In this document: piece by piece, positions 8,059 through 17,808 of the stretch
How positions within the stretch are numbered: the first letter of the stretch is position 1
How the letters are laid out: every line of letters starts with the position of its first letter
Source: Klebsiella pneumoniae
GTDB lineage: Bacteria; Myxococcota_A; UBA796; SXON01
DNA: 64,000 nucleotides
Assembly (NCBI GenBank): GCA_945861635.1
Contig: CAMAWH010000017.1
Span: 18,957-82,956, forward strand
Direction of reading: 5' to 3'
The notes under the pieces: model-generated
What the model saw: only the letters and a program-made list of their open reading frames with translations
Database searches by the model: none
Told to the model about the DNA's origin: nothing
Position numbers and translations under genes: made by a program

Positions 8059-10038
8059 GTGAACCTCACCCACCCCATTGCGCTCCTGCTTGCCCAGATC
8101 GGGTGCATCCTGCTGGTTTCTCGCGTGGTCGGCGTAGGCTTCCGATGGCTCGGCCAGCCGCTGGTCGTAGCGGAGATTGTCGCGGGGATCGCGCTCGGCC
8201 CCTCGCTCCTCGGTCTGTTTTTCCCGAACTTCTTCCATGGATTATTCCCGGCCTCCGGGATGGCGGCGCTTTCCGGCGTGAGCCAGATCGGCCTGGTGCT
8301 ATTCATGTTTCTCGTCGGGCTGGAGCTCAACCTCGACCTCGTAAAGGAGCGCGGCGGAATCGCGACGGCTGTGAGCTTATCCAGCATTGCACTTCCATTT
8401 TTGTTGGGTCTTGTTCTGGGCTATGCGATTTGGCCCATCCTCGCTCCGACCGGCGTTGCACTCGTTCCGTTCTCGCTTTTCATCGGCGCATCGATGAGTG
8501 TCACAGCCTTCCCCGTGCTCGCCCGAATTCTCGGGGAACGAAACATGCTCGACACGCGCATCGGTTCGCTGGCGCTGACATGCGCGGCGGTCAACGACGT
8601 CATCGCGTGGTGCCTCCTTGCGTTCGTCATCGCTGCGGTGAACGCGCACGGCGTGCAGGACGCGCTTCGGACGACGCTCCTGGCCGTCGCCTTCGTCGCG
8701 GTGATGTTGACGGTCGTCCGGCCGTTTCTCGCGCGCGTGGAGGCGCGATTCGGCACCCTGAAGGACCTCTCGCAAACGGCGGTCGCGGTCGTGTTCCTGC
8801 TGCTCCTGGGTAGCGCGCTCTTTGCGGAACAAATCGGGATCCACGCCCTGTTCGGCGCGTTTCTCTTCGGGGCGGTGGTTCCGCGCGAAGGTCAAACGAT
8901 TCGGGCGCTGACCGAGCGACTGGAAGATATTGTAATCGTCCTGCTCCTTCCCCTCTTTTTCGCGTTCACCGGGCTGAAAACGGAGATCGGCCTCCTCGAC
9001 TCCCCGTCGATGTGGGGGTGGTGCGCGGCGATCACCGGGGTTGCAATGTTTGGAAAGCTTGCGGGCGCCGCAGTTCCCGCTCGACTCGCCGGCCTGACAC
9101 TTCGAGAAAGCGCTGCGGTCGGCGTTCTAATGAACACGCGCGGGCTGATGGAGCTCGTCATCCTCACCATCGGACTGGAGCTTGGCGTCCTCACCCCTGC
9201 CCTGTTCGCGATGTTCGTCATCATGGCCGTGGCCACAACCTTCATGACGACGCCGCTGATGCGAATGCTCTATCCCCCTAGGTTGATCCTGGAAGAACGG
9301 GCGGCGGCCGTGACGGCAAGCGAGTCGTGGGGCTTGGTGACGTGCGTCTCCCATCCCGACAGCGTCGCGGGCCTCGCTCGCGTTGCGACGGCCCTGCTCT
9401 CCCGCGCCGGCTCCCGCGGCTGGGCGTTGCGCCTGATCTCAATGGACGACGACGCGAGCCTGTTCCCGGGCGGGCCGGACCCCGATGAGGACGAAGATGA
9501 AGATCCGGCCCACAGCCTCGCCCGAATCGCCACCACCAGCGGCGTCGAAATGGAAGCTATTTTGCTGACATCGACGGATCGCACGGGCGACATCGTGCAT
9601 ATTGCGCGGCTGAAAAGCGCCGGTGCGATTCTGCTCGGCATTCACCGGCCCCTCGTGGGGGAAGCACGACTCGGCGGTCCGCTGCTCGCAATCGCTTCGC
9701 GATCCACGGCCGATGTCGCCATGTTCCATGACAACGGCCTGCGAAACGTGCGTCGGGTGCTCCTGGCGCTCGGTGGCGCAAACGACGCTGGGGCGAAGCG
9801 GATCGCGGAGCGGATTGCGTTCAATAAAACGGTGGAGTTGGGCGTACTCGACGCCCGCCGAGACGCGCGGCGGGTGGACGCCCTGCTCGGAGCAGCACAC
9901 GGCTACGACCTCGTCGTCGTCGGCGCGGGGGCGGAGTGGGAGCTCCCGATGAACCTGTTTGATCTCCGTGCCCCGCGGTTGCTGACCGAGCTGTCAACGT
10001 CGCTCTTGATCGTCCACGCCGGAACGGATGGAAATTGA
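8059..10038 (+). CDS. CPA2-type cation:proton antiporter with cytosolic C-terminal region
   Basis: A 659-residue inner-membrane protein. Residues 1-385 form about 12-13 hydrophobic helices of the Na+/H+ exchanger (KefB/NapA-like) fold, including the GVALVPFSLFIGASMSVTAFPVL segment and a polar helix with CAAVNDVIAW, where the acidic ion-binding residue would lie. The C-terminal 270 residues are soluble, with an acidic linker (DPDEDEDEDP) and universal-stress-like alpha/beta segments (for example VRRVLLALGGANDAG). That tail probably gates transport by nucleotide or protein binding. The chosen start is a GTG nine bases after crcB. K+ or Na+ specificity is not clear. Confidence 0.88.
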   Translation: MNLTHPIALLLAQIGCILLVSRVVGVGFRWLGQPLVVAEIVAGIALGPSLLGLFFPNFFHGLFPASGMAALSGVSQIGLVLFMFLVGLELNLDLVKERGGIATAVSLSSIALPFLLGLVLGYAIWPILAPTGVALVPFSLFIGASMSVTAFPVLARILGERNMLDTRIGSLALTCAAVNDVIAWCLLAFVIAAVNAHGVQDALRTTLLAVAFVAVMLTVVRPFLARVEARFGTLKDLSQTAVAVVFLLLLGSALFAEQIGIHALFGAFLFGAVVPREGQTIRALTERLEDIVIVLLLPLFFAFTGLKTEIGLLDSPSMWGWCAAITGVAMFGKLAGAAVPARLAGLTLRESAAVGVLMNTRGLMELVILTIGLELGVLTPALFAMFVIMAVATTFMTTPLMRMLYPPRLILEERAAAVTASESWGLVTCVSHPDSVAGLARVATALLSRAGSRGWALRLISMDDDASLFPGGPDPDEDEDEDPAHSLARIATTSGVEMEAILLTSTDRTGDIVHIARLKSAGAILLGIHRPLVGEARLGGPLLAIASRSTADVAMFHDNGLRNVRRVLLALGGANDAGAKRIAERIAFNKTVELGVLDARRDARRVDALLGAAHGYDLVVVGAGAEWELPMNLFDLRAPRLLTELSTSLLIVHAGTDGN

Positions 10039-10118
10039 CACACGGATGATGCGCGCGTGTTTGTCTGCGCGCCGATGCCAGTTAGAGCGCGCGGCACAAC
10101 CAACCGAGGAATACGGAC

Positions 10119-11030
10119 ATGGCCGCTCGAAGAATCGATGACCTGGTGGGCACCTACCTGCCGCTCTTGGGTACGGTACCGGATCAGTACATCGCCGACA
10201 AAGCGGGTGTTTCCCGAAGTGTTATCGTGAACTACCGCAAGCGCCTCGGCATTGCCGCGTACGACGGCCATCGCACGGGCGTTCGCACGGTCGTTCCGGT
10301 CGTCGTCGCCCAAGTGAAGCGCGGGCCCGGGCGCCCCCGGAAGGACGCGGCCCCGATCGTCGCGGCACGACCGGCGGCGCTCCCGCCGGTGAAGGTCACG
10401 CGGCTCGCAGCTGCGCCGTTCGTGCCGGTACCCACGGTTCCGGAAAAGTTGGACGGGCGGACACGCGCGGCGCGAATCGCGCGATCCGGTGGCAACGTGG
10501 CGGCGCCGCCTCCAGCCGCGGCCGCACAGGAAGAAGGCTTCCGTGGCCGCCGCAGCGCCATCGACCCGTTCATCAGCCTGCTCGGAAAGGTCTCGGATGT
10601 GGAGATCGCCCAGCGGGCGGGCGTGACCCCCGAAAACGTGCGCACCTACCGGATGCGCCGAAACATCGGGGCCCCGGGGAAGTCGGAACCGGCACCGGTC
10701 GCGGCACCGGTCGCGGCGCCGGTCAGGGCCGTCGCGCCCGTCAAGGCGCCCGTCGTGGCGGTAAGGGCGGCCCCTGTGAAGGTAGCTCCGGCCCCGATAC
10801 CGGCGCCAGTTGTCGTGAAGTCAGCACCGGCGGCAGCACCCGCCGCCGTGAGCACGACGGCAGCGCGCTCGGCGTTCGTCGTCGCCGTGGAAACGGCCCA
10901 GGGGCCGCGGTCCTACGCGCTCATTGCCGGGGACATCGCAGAGGCCGCGCGCCTTGCTGTACAAGGCGTTGCCGCGCGGCACAGGGATGGCGCGATCAAG
11001 TCGATCATGAAGGTTGCCGACCTGCTCTGA
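10119..11030 (+). CDS. Putative DNA-binding protein with two HTH-like units and an AT-hook
   Basis: I do not recognise this 303-residue protein as a named family. It contains two related units: residues about 14-46 (LPLLGTVPDQYIADKAGVS followed by VIVNYRKRLGI) and about 150-182 (ISLLGKVSDVEIAQRAGVT followed by VRTYRMRRNIG). Both read as helix-turn-helix motifs. Between them is a classic AT-hook, KRGPGRPRK (about residues 67-75). A Pro/Ala/Val-rich linker (about 190-250) precedes a conserved-looking C-terminal unit ending KSIMKVADLL. GAGGA lies 8 bases before the ATG. The layout recalls multi-module chromatin-type regulators such as myxobacterial CarD, but no CarD domain is evident. It stands alone, convergent with the next operon. 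Confidence 0.62.
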   Translation: MAARRIDDLVGTYLPLLGTVPDQYIADKAGVSRSVIVNYRKRLGIAAYDGHRTGVRTVVPVVVAQVKRGPGRPRKDAAPIVAARPAALPPVKVTRLAAAPFVPVPTVPEKLDGRTRAARIARSGGNVAAPPPAAAAQEEGFRGRRSAIDPFISLLGKVSDVEIAQRAGVTPENVRTYRMRRNIGAPGKSEPAPVAAPVAAPVRAVAPVKAPVVAVRAAPVKVAPAPIPAPVVVKSAPAAAPAAVSTTAARSAFVVAVETAQGPRSYALIAGDIAEAARLAVQGVAARHRDGAIKSIMKVADLL

Positions 11031-11069
11031 GTGGGGGTTGACACCGGCAAAGCAGGTGGCCCAGACCTT

Positions 11070-11333
11070 TCAACCGAACAGGCGCGTCCACTCCTGCAAC
11101 AGGACGTCTCGCGCCTCCGGCCGCATGCTACTTTCGCCGGAGAACAGCATCGCGGCGGCGGCGCGCCGCGCGTCCTGAAGGCTAACTGCGCGCGCGCCGG
11201 GAAGGTTCACAAACTCCCCCGTCAGCCGCTCAATGGCGCTGTCGTCGAGATGGCCCAGCTCGCGCAACATCTCCAGGAAGTCAGCGGCGGCCGGCTCCAG
11301 GTCGAGGTGCTCAGCGGAAGGGGGGTGCGCCAT
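11070..11333 (-). CDS. Short Smg/DUF494-like protein downstream of dprA
   Basis: An 87-residue protein that resembles only the C-terminal half of Smg (DUF494). The order LEPAAADFLEMLRELG, an E-R-L stretch, SLQDARRAAAAMLF and a final LLQEWTRLF parallels the end of E. coli Smg. Its start overlaps the dprA stop as TGATG, and smg also follows dprA in enterobacteria, so synteny supports the call. The N-terminal half found in Smg is missing, which makes this a short form or a separate small family. Function is unknown. Confidence 0.5.
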   Translation of the reverse strand: MAHPPSAEHLDLEPAAADFLEMLRELGHLDDSAIERLTGEFVNLPGARAVSLQDARRAAAAMLFSGESSMRPEARDVLLQEWTRLFG

Positions 11334-12244
11334 CAGGGCTCCAGACGGGTTGACGGGGCCGGTAACCGTCTTCCCCCACGCGTCAACTCGGATGGGATGC
11401 CAGCATCAAAGCGCGACGGCAGGCGCAGCCCTGCAGAATCGAGCACGCATTGCGGCCCGAGCACAATTTGCGCGCCCTCCGCAATGAGTTCGAGGCAGCC
11501 AACCGAGGCCGGCGCGTCCAACGATCCGGGCACCGCCAGAACGTCCCGGCCGGCACGGAGCGCATGAGCGGCGGTAGTACGAGCGCCGCTGCGCTGCGCG
11601 GCCTCCACGACGACCACGGCCCGCGACAACCCAGCGATGATCCTGTTGCGAATAGGAAAAGTCGAAATCCCCGCCGGAGATCGGCCCGCGAATTCAGAGA
11701 GCACCAGCCCGCCAGCGGCGAGCAGGCGCGCGCGCATACTCGACTGCCACGCCGGCATGCGCGCGCTCAGGCCCTGTCCGAGGACCGCAATCGTTCTTCC
11801 GCCGGCGGCGGCATGCGCCTCGGCATCGATGCCGCGCGCGAGGCCGGACACCACGACACCGTCCGCAGCGACGACGGCGGCGGCAATTCGGCGCGCCCAC
11901 CCCCTGCCATACGGCGTGCACGCACGCGCGCCGACGACCGCGACGCCCGGACGATCGAGCAGTTCCAGGTTCCCCTCCCAGGAAAGGGCCACTGGACCGA
12001 ACGGAAGCCCACGCAAGGAGGCGGGCCACCGGGCGCTTCCCGCTGTCAACCAGCGCACCTGCCCATCGTCCTCGGCCTCGACCATCGCCAGCCTCGGCAG
12101 GATCCGCGCCGGAAGGCCCGCGGCAAGCCAAGCCGACGGATCGGCGCGCTCCGGCGAGCAACCCAGGCGTTCGAGGACCGGCCACAGATCCACCGACGCT
12201 GCGCAATTCCGCAGCGCCGACCACGGCGCAACCAATTCTTTCAT
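11333..12244 (-). CDS. dprA: DNA-processing protein DprA
   Basis: DprA binds incoming single-stranded DNA during natural transformation and loads RecA on it. The 303-residue protein shows the extended Rossmann core: VGARACTPYGRGWARRI, then VVSGLARGIDAEAHAAA, the loop near VLGQGL, SEFAGRSPAG, FPIRNRIIAGLSRAVVVVEA, and GARTTAAHALRAGRDVLAVPG. These are the family's hallmark blocks in order. A short N-terminal helical part precedes the core, and no C-terminal winged helix is evident. It overlaps the Smg-like gene at its end. Together with comM and recA near the right end of the window it suggests a DNA-uptake route. Confidence 0.93.
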   Translation of the reverse strand: MKELVAPWSALRNCAASVDLWPVLERLGCSPERADPSAWLAAGLPARILPRLAMVEAEDDGQVRWLTAGSARWPASLRGLPFGPVALSWEGNLELLDRPGVAVVGARACTPYGRGWARRIAAAVVAADGVVVSGLARGIDAEAHAAAGGRTIAVLGQGLSARMPAWQSSMRARLLAAGGLVLSEFAGRSPAGISTFPIRNRIIAGLSRAVVVVEAAQRSGARTTAAHALRAGRDVLAVPGSLDAPASVGCLELIAEGAQIVLGPQCVLDSAGLRLPSRFDAGIPSELTRGGRRLPAPSTRLEP

Positions 12245-12349
12245 GACCCGACTCCCGAGAGATGCTCAGAAGGGGCGACCGGGCCGGGCGGAACCTACGC
12301 ACCTCACCGGCTTCGGCAAGCGCAGAGCCGCAAATCTTTCGCGCCGGGT

Positions 12350-13492
12350 CTACTCCGCGTTCGGCGTACCCACGAAGCGGACATCCTCTGAGAACTCGCG
12401 CGCCAGATCGGTGATGATTCCCGTCGACGCGCCCTCGTCGGCGCGGACCACGACGACCCTACCGATGACCCGCTCCGGCAGGAGTTTGTCCTCCTTCGAC
12501 TCTACGCCAGCCAGTCCATCTCTGCGCTCGACGAGGTAGAGCGACCGACCAACCTCAAGACCATCGTTGGTGCCGCGATCGAGGTAGATGGCTTCGCCTG
12601 TGCCCGCATAGGTCTGTTCGTGCGTGAGTCGGGCGAGCATCGTCGCTTCGATATTTCCCGACGGCGGCTCCACGTCAATCTGGTAGTCAACCGCCGCGAC
12701 GTCGCCAACGAGGTCGCCACGCTCCATGTCGTAGTAGCTGTCGCGAATCTGGGCGGTAGCCATGCTGCCATCGACACGGAGGACCCGCGCAGTTGCGAGG
12801 ACGCGGTACAAAAATCCAACGTTGCCAGCGGATCCGCGCAGCCGACGCCCCTGCCGCCGGTAGATCGAGAAAAGCTGGCCGCACTCCAGCCCATCGTCAT
12901 CGTTCATCTTGAGATACACGATCGCTGGCTCACCGAAGATGAGTCCGTTGATCTCGGCCCCGTACACCTTGCCCCGAATATTGAGATCAGCCTCCGCGGC
13001 CAAAACTCCAGCGGCGCGAACTCGGATATCGGTACGTTCTGTGTTGAACCGCGCCGGAAAGTCGCAGAGATTCTCGGCAACGGGGCGGGGTTGTTCCGGG
13101 GGCTGATACGGGGCCTCCTCCGGGGTCGGATCCTCCAAGCCCACGCCGGGCGCGTCAAGCTGGGTGCCGAGTCGGAAGTAGATCCGATTTCCCGGGTAGA
13201 TCCAGTGTGGATTCGTAATGTACTCGTTGTACGACCACAACTCCGGCCACTGCTGCGGGTCGCCAAGGAAACGTGTCGATACGTCCCATAGCGTGTCGCC
13301 GGCCTGAATTACGTAAAAGTCGGCGTTTGCGGACGATGCTTCGGTATTCGTCCCCTGACCGAGGTACGCACCGTCTTCCGCGTACGCGCTTGCCATCCAC
13401 ATGAGAGCGCCGACCAGCATCAATACTCCTGCGACGGGGCAAGGATGCGGGATCTCGACGACGCTGTCAAGGCGCGGCCACCACCGAGGCAT
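12350..13492 (-). CDS. Exported LysM-domain protein
   Basis: With the ATG at 13492 the protein has 380 residues. It begins with a signal peptide whose hydrophobic core (VAGVLMLVGALMWMASAYA) ends in an AYA cleavage site; an internal ATG at 13420 is an alternative start. After the leader comes a LysM domain, beginning FYVIQAGDTLWDVSTRFLG and ending NPHWIYPGNRI, which should bind the glycan of peptidoglycan. The remaining 250 residues are beta-rich and repetitive, with two related strands of the type GEAIYLDRGTNDGLEVG, and have no recognised name. The gene overlaps the end of the SPOR gene, so the two wall-related proteins are probably co-expressed. Confidence 0.82.
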   Translation of the reverse strand: MPRWWPRLDSVVEIPHPCPVAGVLMLVGALMWMASAYAEDGAYLGQGTNTEASSANADFYVIQAGDTLWDVSTRFLGDPQQWPELWSYNEYITNPHWIYPGNRIYFRLGTQLDAPGVGLEDPTPEEAPYQPPEQPRPVAENLCDFPARFNTERTDIRVRAAGVLAAEADLNIRGKVYGAEINGLIFGEPAIVYLKMNDDDGLECGQLFSIYRRQGRRLRGSAGNVGFLYRVLATARVLRVDGSMATAQIRDSYYDMERGDLVGDVAAVDYQIDVEPPSGNIEATMLARLTHEQTYAGTGEAIYLDRGTNDGLEVGRSLYLVERRDGLAGVESKEDKLLPERVIGRVVVVRADEGASTGIITDLAREFSEDVRFVGTPNAE

Positions 13493-13988
13493 CTCCGGAG
13501 CCCGCCCTGCTTGCCACCTCGGAGCGCGCTGCATTCGCCGATTCTTCCGAGGAATAACCTCCAATTCGCACGCGCTGTAGCGCCTGTCCATCTACGATGG
13601 CTGCGACGCGATAGGCAGGGAGCTTGGCAGCCCGCAGCGTCTCGACGAGACGTTGCGCGCGCGCGATGTCATCGCCTTCGGAAACCTGGATCGCGAAGCC
13701 CGACGTGGGCACTCCGTCCGACGAAGGGCCGAGCGCCGGGGAGACCAGATCGCGCGGAAAGCCCAGCGACGCATCCCGGTGTTCATCGACTTTGGCGAGC
13801 AGGACTTCCAGATCGCCTGACCGCACCTCGTCCGGGACCAGCCCAGCCTGGACCGGGGAGGGTGCATCGGGCGCCTGCTGTCGGCCCACCTCGACGCCAA
13901 TGAAGAATGTGAGCGCCGCCAGAGCCAGCGAAAGCACGCCAAGCGCGAACAGGTGACCGCGGGTCAGTGAGAGTTGGCGCTCCTTCAT
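13467..13988 (-). CDS. Membrane-anchored SPOR-domain protein
   Basis: A 173-residue protein with a short cytosolic head, one membrane helix (residues about 11-32, FALGVLSLALAALTFFIGVEVG), a periplasmic linker, and a C-terminal SPOR domain (about 98-165, from GFAIQVSEGDDIARAQRLVETLR to RVRIGGYSS). SPOR domains bind peptidoglycan stripped of side peptides and thus gather at the division site. This fits the FtsN/DedD layout, though the sequence alone cannot say whether it plays an FtsN role. It overlaps the LysM gene downstream and lies 28 bases after the DUF503 gene. Confidence 0.8.
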   Translation of the reverse strand: MKERQLSLTRGHLFALGVLSLALAALTFFIGVEVGRQQAPDAPSPVQAGLVPDEVRSGDLEVLLAKVDEHRDASLGFPRDLVSPALGPSSDGVPTSGFAIQVSEGDDIARAQRLVETLRAAKLPAYRVAAIVDGQALQRVRIGGYSSEESANAARSEVASRAGSGDASVVAAP

Positions 13989-14016
13989 GCGCTACATCGT
14001 AACAAATATTGTCACG

Positions 14017-14343
14017 TCAAGAGGTCTTCCACGGATCGATGCGTACGAAAGCCTCTACAACCAGCGCGTCCACGCTACTCTCGACCTCCGCCTGAATCGA
14101 GTCGAGCCTCGATCGCAAGAGGCGCGAATCGTTGCCGACGGCGCACACGGCCAAAACTGCCGCCTGTGCATCCTCGAGATGTCCAACCTCGCCAAACGCC
14201 ACATGGTGGCGCGCCTGAAGGCGGTCCCTGAGCGCGAGCACGACGCGCCGCCGATCTTTCAAGCTCCGATTGCCAGGCATCCGAAGAACGATGCGAAGCA
14301 CGCCGACAAAAATCGCCTCATCGGGCGCAGGAAGGATGATCAT
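14017..14343 (-). CDS. DUF503 family protein
   Basis: A 108-residue protein with the DUF503 signature: FVGVLRIVLRMPGNRSLKDRRRVV, then LRDRLQARHHVAFGEVGHLEDAQ, then a VCAVGNDSRLLRSRLDSI stretch. The family has a ferredoxin-like fold and no settled function. It is found next to infB, rbfA and truB in many bacteria. Here its ATG follows the infB stop codon directly (TAG then ATG), which is the expected neighbourhood and suggests a role tied to ribosome work. rbfA and truB, which often follow, are absent here. Confidence 0.85.
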   Translation of the reverse strand: MIILPAPDEAIFVGVLRIVLRMPGNRSLKDRRRVVLALRDRLQARHHVAFGEVGHLEDAQAAVLAVCAVGNDSRLLRSRLDSIQAEVESSVDALVVEAFVRIDPWKTS

Positions 14344-17076
14344 CTACTCAACGCGCTTGACCTCAACTTGCACGAAGAGTTCGATGCGATCTCCAACGGT
14401 GATGGCCGAGTACCCATCCACCCCGATGCCGCATTCGAAGCCGCCAAGCACTTCCTTCACGTCTTCCTTGAAGCGCTTCAGGCCGGTGAGTTTTCCGGAG
14501 TGGAAGAGCTTGCCATCGCGAATGACATGGGCGGACGAGCCGCGCGCGACCCTGCCCTCCGTGACCATGCAGCCCGCAATCGGCCCGAACTTGGTGATGT
14601 TGAACACCGCGCGAACCTCGGCTTCGCCCACCTTCTGCTCCTCGTAAATCGTTGGCAGCAGGCCCAGAAGCCGCGACTTCACATCGTCGAGCACCTGATA
14701 GATGATGTCGAACCGCTTGATCTCCACGCCGTTCTGGTCACCGGCCAGGCGCGCCTTGGCGTCCGCCTTCACGTTGAACGCAACGATCAAGGCACCGTTT
14801 GCGGCAGCGAGATTGACGTCCGACTCGTTCACCGGACCAACCGCCGCATGGAGAATCTTGAGCTGTGCGCCGCCGACGGCGATCGCCTCCAACGAGCTGC
14901 GGAGGGCCTCCAACGATCCGCCCACGTCGGCCTTGAGCACCATGTGCAGGCGTTCATCGTCTTCACCGACTTTCTTGTACAGGTCGTCGATCGTCATCTT
15001 CTGACGTTGCCCCATGGCTCCGGCGCGTGCGGCGGTTGCGCGGTGCTCCGACAGGGTGCGCGCGTCCTTCTCGGATTCGACGACCACGAAGTCATCCCCC
15101 GCGGACGGGACCTCCTGCAGCCCGAAGATCTCGACCGGCGTGGATGGGCCCGCTTCCTTGATTTTCCCCCCGCGATCGTCGGTCATTGCGCGTACCCGAC
15201 CCCACGTGGTCCCGATGACGACCGTGTCTCCTTGGCGAAGGGTGCCCGTCTTGACGAGCAGCGACGCGACGGCGCCGCGCCCCGTCTCTACCCGCGATTC
15301 GATGACAACCCCCTCTGCATGCCGGTCCGGGTTGGCGCGGAGGTCCGCGACTTCCGCTACGATCAGCACATTATCGAGCAAATCGTCGATGCCCGTGCCC
15401 TTCAGTGCGGAGACGTCCACGAAAATATTATCGCCGCCGAATTCCTCACTTACGAGGCCGTGTTCCATCAGCGTGCGTCGGATGGCCTGCGGGTTCACCC
15501 CCGGCTTGTCACACTTGTTGACAGCGACGACGATGGGGACGTTTGCCGCTTTGGCGTGGTTGATCGCCTCAACCGTCTGCGGCATCACGCCGTCGTCCGC
15601 TGCGACGACGAGAATGACGATGTCCGTTGCCCGGGCGCCGCGGGCGCGCATGGCAGAAAACGCGGCGTGTCCCGGTGTGTCGATGAACGTGATGGCCCGG
15701 TCACCGCGGGTCACCTGATAAGCGCCGATGTGCTGGGTGATTCCACCCGCTTCTCCAGCGGCAACCTTGGCCTTGCGGATTGCGTCGAGCAACGTTGTCT
15801 TGCCGTGGTCCACATGGCCCATGACCGTGATGACGGGCGGCCGAGGCGGAAGGGACTCGTCGACGCCCTGCGTCGTCTGGATCATGTGGGTGGCCTCATC
15901 GAACGCCACGTTCACAACCTCGTGGCCCAATTCGGACGCGAGGATCGCGGCCGTCTCGAAGTCCACCGCCTGATTGACCGTGGCAGCCTGCCCGAGCGCC
16001 ATCATCATCTTGATGAGCTCGGGAGCTTTGACGCCAAGTTCATGGGCCAGGTTGGCGACGGTCGTTTCACCGTCAACACGCACTTTGCGCTTGACCAAAC
16101 TCTTCGGAACTGCAGATACCAACTTGCCTTTGCTCTGCTTGCGGCGATGGCGGCCTTCCCCGATGTCGGACATCAGGTGCTCACTGCGTCCACCGCGACG
16201 CGGGCCCTTGTTCTTGTTGCGAGCGTCTTCGGCAGCACCGGCGCCTTCCGGGCGCGGCGGGCCTACACGTCGATCCGCCGGGGCCGCATTCGGGCCCCAG
16301 CGCGCCCCTTGCGACGCTTGTTCGCGAGCGCGACGCTTGGCACCGGTGGGATCCGTCGGATCGTACCCAGCGGGCAGGGAGATGACCCCCTTTCCGAGGC
16401 CGGGCAGGATGGGCGAGTCCGGCAGGCGGCCGGGCTGCGACATCCGCGCCGACGGCATGGCCGGCAGGCGGGAGGCGCCCCCCGGACGGTCCACAATCAC
16501 CGCGCGTTCACTCGTGGGCTCTGCACGCACCTCCGGCGGACGCACGACCGGCGGAGCGTCCGGAGCGACTCCGGGCACCGAATCGACGGGGGCCACGACT
16601 TCGACGGCCGCAGCAGGGGCCTCGATCGTCGAAATGGAGGGCTCGGCGGCAACCGCAACCGCAACCTCCACCTCCGGCGTGCGGACCCCTTCTGGTGCGA
16701 CCTCAACGAGCTCGACCACCTCTGCCGCCGCCACGGGCGCTACCGCCTCATTCGGCGTTGCCTCCGCAGGTTCCGGCCGAAGTTTGCTCAGCGAACTCGT
16801 CGGCGCCGCGAGCGGCCGACGCAACGCGGAGGGCGCTGGCGGCGCAATCGCCACCGGGGCAGGCGCGACCGGAAGGTGCTTCCGCAGGATGGTGCGCGTG
16901 GCGACGGGCGTGGGGGGGGGCGGCGGTTCCACGGCTCCGCGGCGGCGAACGACGGCGCCTGGGCGAGTTTCCGCGCCTTTCGGGGCGTCAGCGGGCTTGG
17001 CCTCGGACGGACGCGGCGGCTGCCGCGCCACGTTGCGTGTGCTTTCGAGGCGATCGAGGAGGTCTTTGGTCGACAT
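14344..17076 (-). CDS. infB: Translation initiation factor IF-2
   Basis: IF-2 is the GTPase that brings formyl-Met-tRNA to the 30S subunit and joins the subunits. The 910-residue protein has a long Pro/Ala/Val-rich N-terminal half, then an IF2_N module ([20 protein letters not shown]). The G domain shows [13 protein letters not shown] (G1), DTPGHAAF (G3) and NKCDKPG (G4), followed by the beta-barrel and C-terminal domains. An unusual low-complexity segment of about 300 residues, including a run of five prolines, precedes the IF2_N part. It sits after the YlxR-L7Ae gene across a 132-base gap and is followed directly by the DUF503 gene. Confidence 0.97.
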   Translation of the reverse strand: MSTKDLLDRLESTRNVARQPPRPSEAKPADAPKGAETRPGAVVRRRGAVEPPPPPTPVATRTILRKHLPVAPAPVAIAPPAPSALRRPLAAPTSSLSKLRPEPAEATPNEAVAPVAAAEVVELVEVAPEGVRTPEVEVAVAVAAEPSISTIEAPAAAVEVVAPVDSVPGVAPDAPPVVRPPEVRAEPTSERAVIVDRPGGASRLPAMPSARMSQPGRLPDSPILPGLGKGVISLPAGYDPTDPTGAKRRAREQASQGARWGPNAAPADRRVGPPRPEGAGAAEDARNKNKGPRRGGRSEHLMSDIGEGRHRRKQSKGKLVSAVPKSLVKRKVRVDGETTVANLAHELGVKAPELIKMMMALGQAATVNQAVDFETAAILASELGHEVVNVAFDEATHMIQTTQGVDESLPPRPPVITVMGHVDHGKTTLLDAIRKAKVAAGEAGGITQHIGAYQVTRGDRAITFIDTPGHAAFSAMRARGARATDIVILVVAADDGVMPQTVEAINHAKAANVPIVVAVNKCDKPGVNPQAIRRTLMEHGLVSEEFGGDNIFVDVSALKGTGIDDLLDNVLIVAEVADLRANPDRHAEGVVIESRVETGRGAVASLLVKTGTLRQGDTVVIGTTWGRVRAMTDDRGGKIKEAGPSTPVEIFGLQEVPSAGDDFVVVESEKDARTLSEHRATAARAGAMGQRQKMTIDDLYKKVGEDDERLHMVLKADVGGSLEALRSSLEAIAVGGAQLKILHAAVGPVNESDVNLAAANGALIVAFNVKADAKARLAGDQNGVEIKRFDIIYQVLDDVKSRLLGLLPTIYEEQKVGEAEVRAVFNITKFGPIAGCMVTEGRVARGSSAHVIRDGKLFHSGKLTGLKRFKEDVKEVLGGFECGIGVDGYSAITVGDRIELFVQVEVKRVE

Positions 17077-17208
17077 TTACAACCTTTGCAAGCGGGCTGG
17101 AGGCCCGCGAAGTGCGCACGCGCCGCTCGAAGCGAAATCCACCGAGGCGATGAACCACGAGCGGCGACGACAAGGCCGGACGGAGCGCAGCCGCCCGGCG
17201 GCGGGCCC

Positions 17209-17808
17209 CTAACGCAATGCGACCATTCGCCGCAACTCCCTTAGTAGAGCGGTCGTTGCGGACGACTTCCGCAACGCGAGCACGGCACGCGGCCCTTTTC
17301 CGACGCGCGCACCCAACGCTTCACGGTCCAACGGCAACGAAAAAATCGTGACAGTCGCTCCGGACGTCACGTCCGTTACGCTCCGCGGCGATGCGTCGCT
17401 CGCGCTGATGAACCCGATCGTGTTCGGATGGCGGGCCGCCTCGGTGACCGACTCTGCTCCGCCGATCACGGCGCCTGAGCGCGCCGCGAGCGACAAGAGA
17501 TCAAGCACGGCGGCCAGATTCGCCGCTTGCACCCTGCCAAGGAGCCCAGACGGGTCCACGCGCGGCACATCGAGGGCTTGCGCGATCATTCCCGCCCGCG
17601 ACTCCACGATCTCGATGGCTTCACGCGTCGGCGTGACCCACGCACCGCGACCGGGAGCCTTTCCGCGGTAATCCACTTCAACCACCTCGTCTTCGCCGAC
17701 GACCAACCGCACGAGTTCGTCCGGGTTCCCAGGTTCACGCGTCGCGATACACGTACGGACGGGGCCCGGGCGCGGCGCAGCCGCCGGCGCCCGTTTCTTC
17801 CTCTTCAA
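17209..17808 (-). CDS. Fused YlxR (RnpM) and L7Ae-type RNA-binding protein
   Basis: This 199-residue protein joins two usually separate neighbours of nusA. Residues about 15-95 match YlxR/DUF448: PVRTCIATREPGNPDELVRLV and APGRGAWVTP, with RGAW being the family mark. YlxR (RnpM) binds RNA and adjusts RNase P in Bacillus. Residues about 102-199 resemble the L7Ae/YlxQ fold: VLDLLSLAARSGAVIGGAESV and GPRAVLALRKSSATT. The start is a TTG placed immediately after the nusA stop (TAG then TTG), preserving the nusA-ylxR-ylxQ-infB order. The fusion should keep both RNA-binding sites in one chain. Confidence in the second domain is moderate. Confidence 0.82.
   Translation of the reverse strand: MKRKKRAPAAAPRPGPVRTCIATREPGNPDELVRLVVGEDEVVEVDYRGKAPGRGAWVTPTREAIEIVESRAGMIAQALDVPRVDPSGLLGRVQAANLAAVLDLLSLAARSGAVIGGAESVTEAARHPNTIGFISASDASPRSVTDVTSGATVTIFSLPLDREALGARVGKGPRAVLALRKSSATTALLRELRRMVALR

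Noticed and set aside
13987..17244. A 1085-codon open frame on the plus strand.
   Set aside because: It lies antisense to infB, DUF503 and SPOR genes with clear motifs; the translation is Arg/His-rich with no known domain, as expected for the reverse strand of GC-rich genes.
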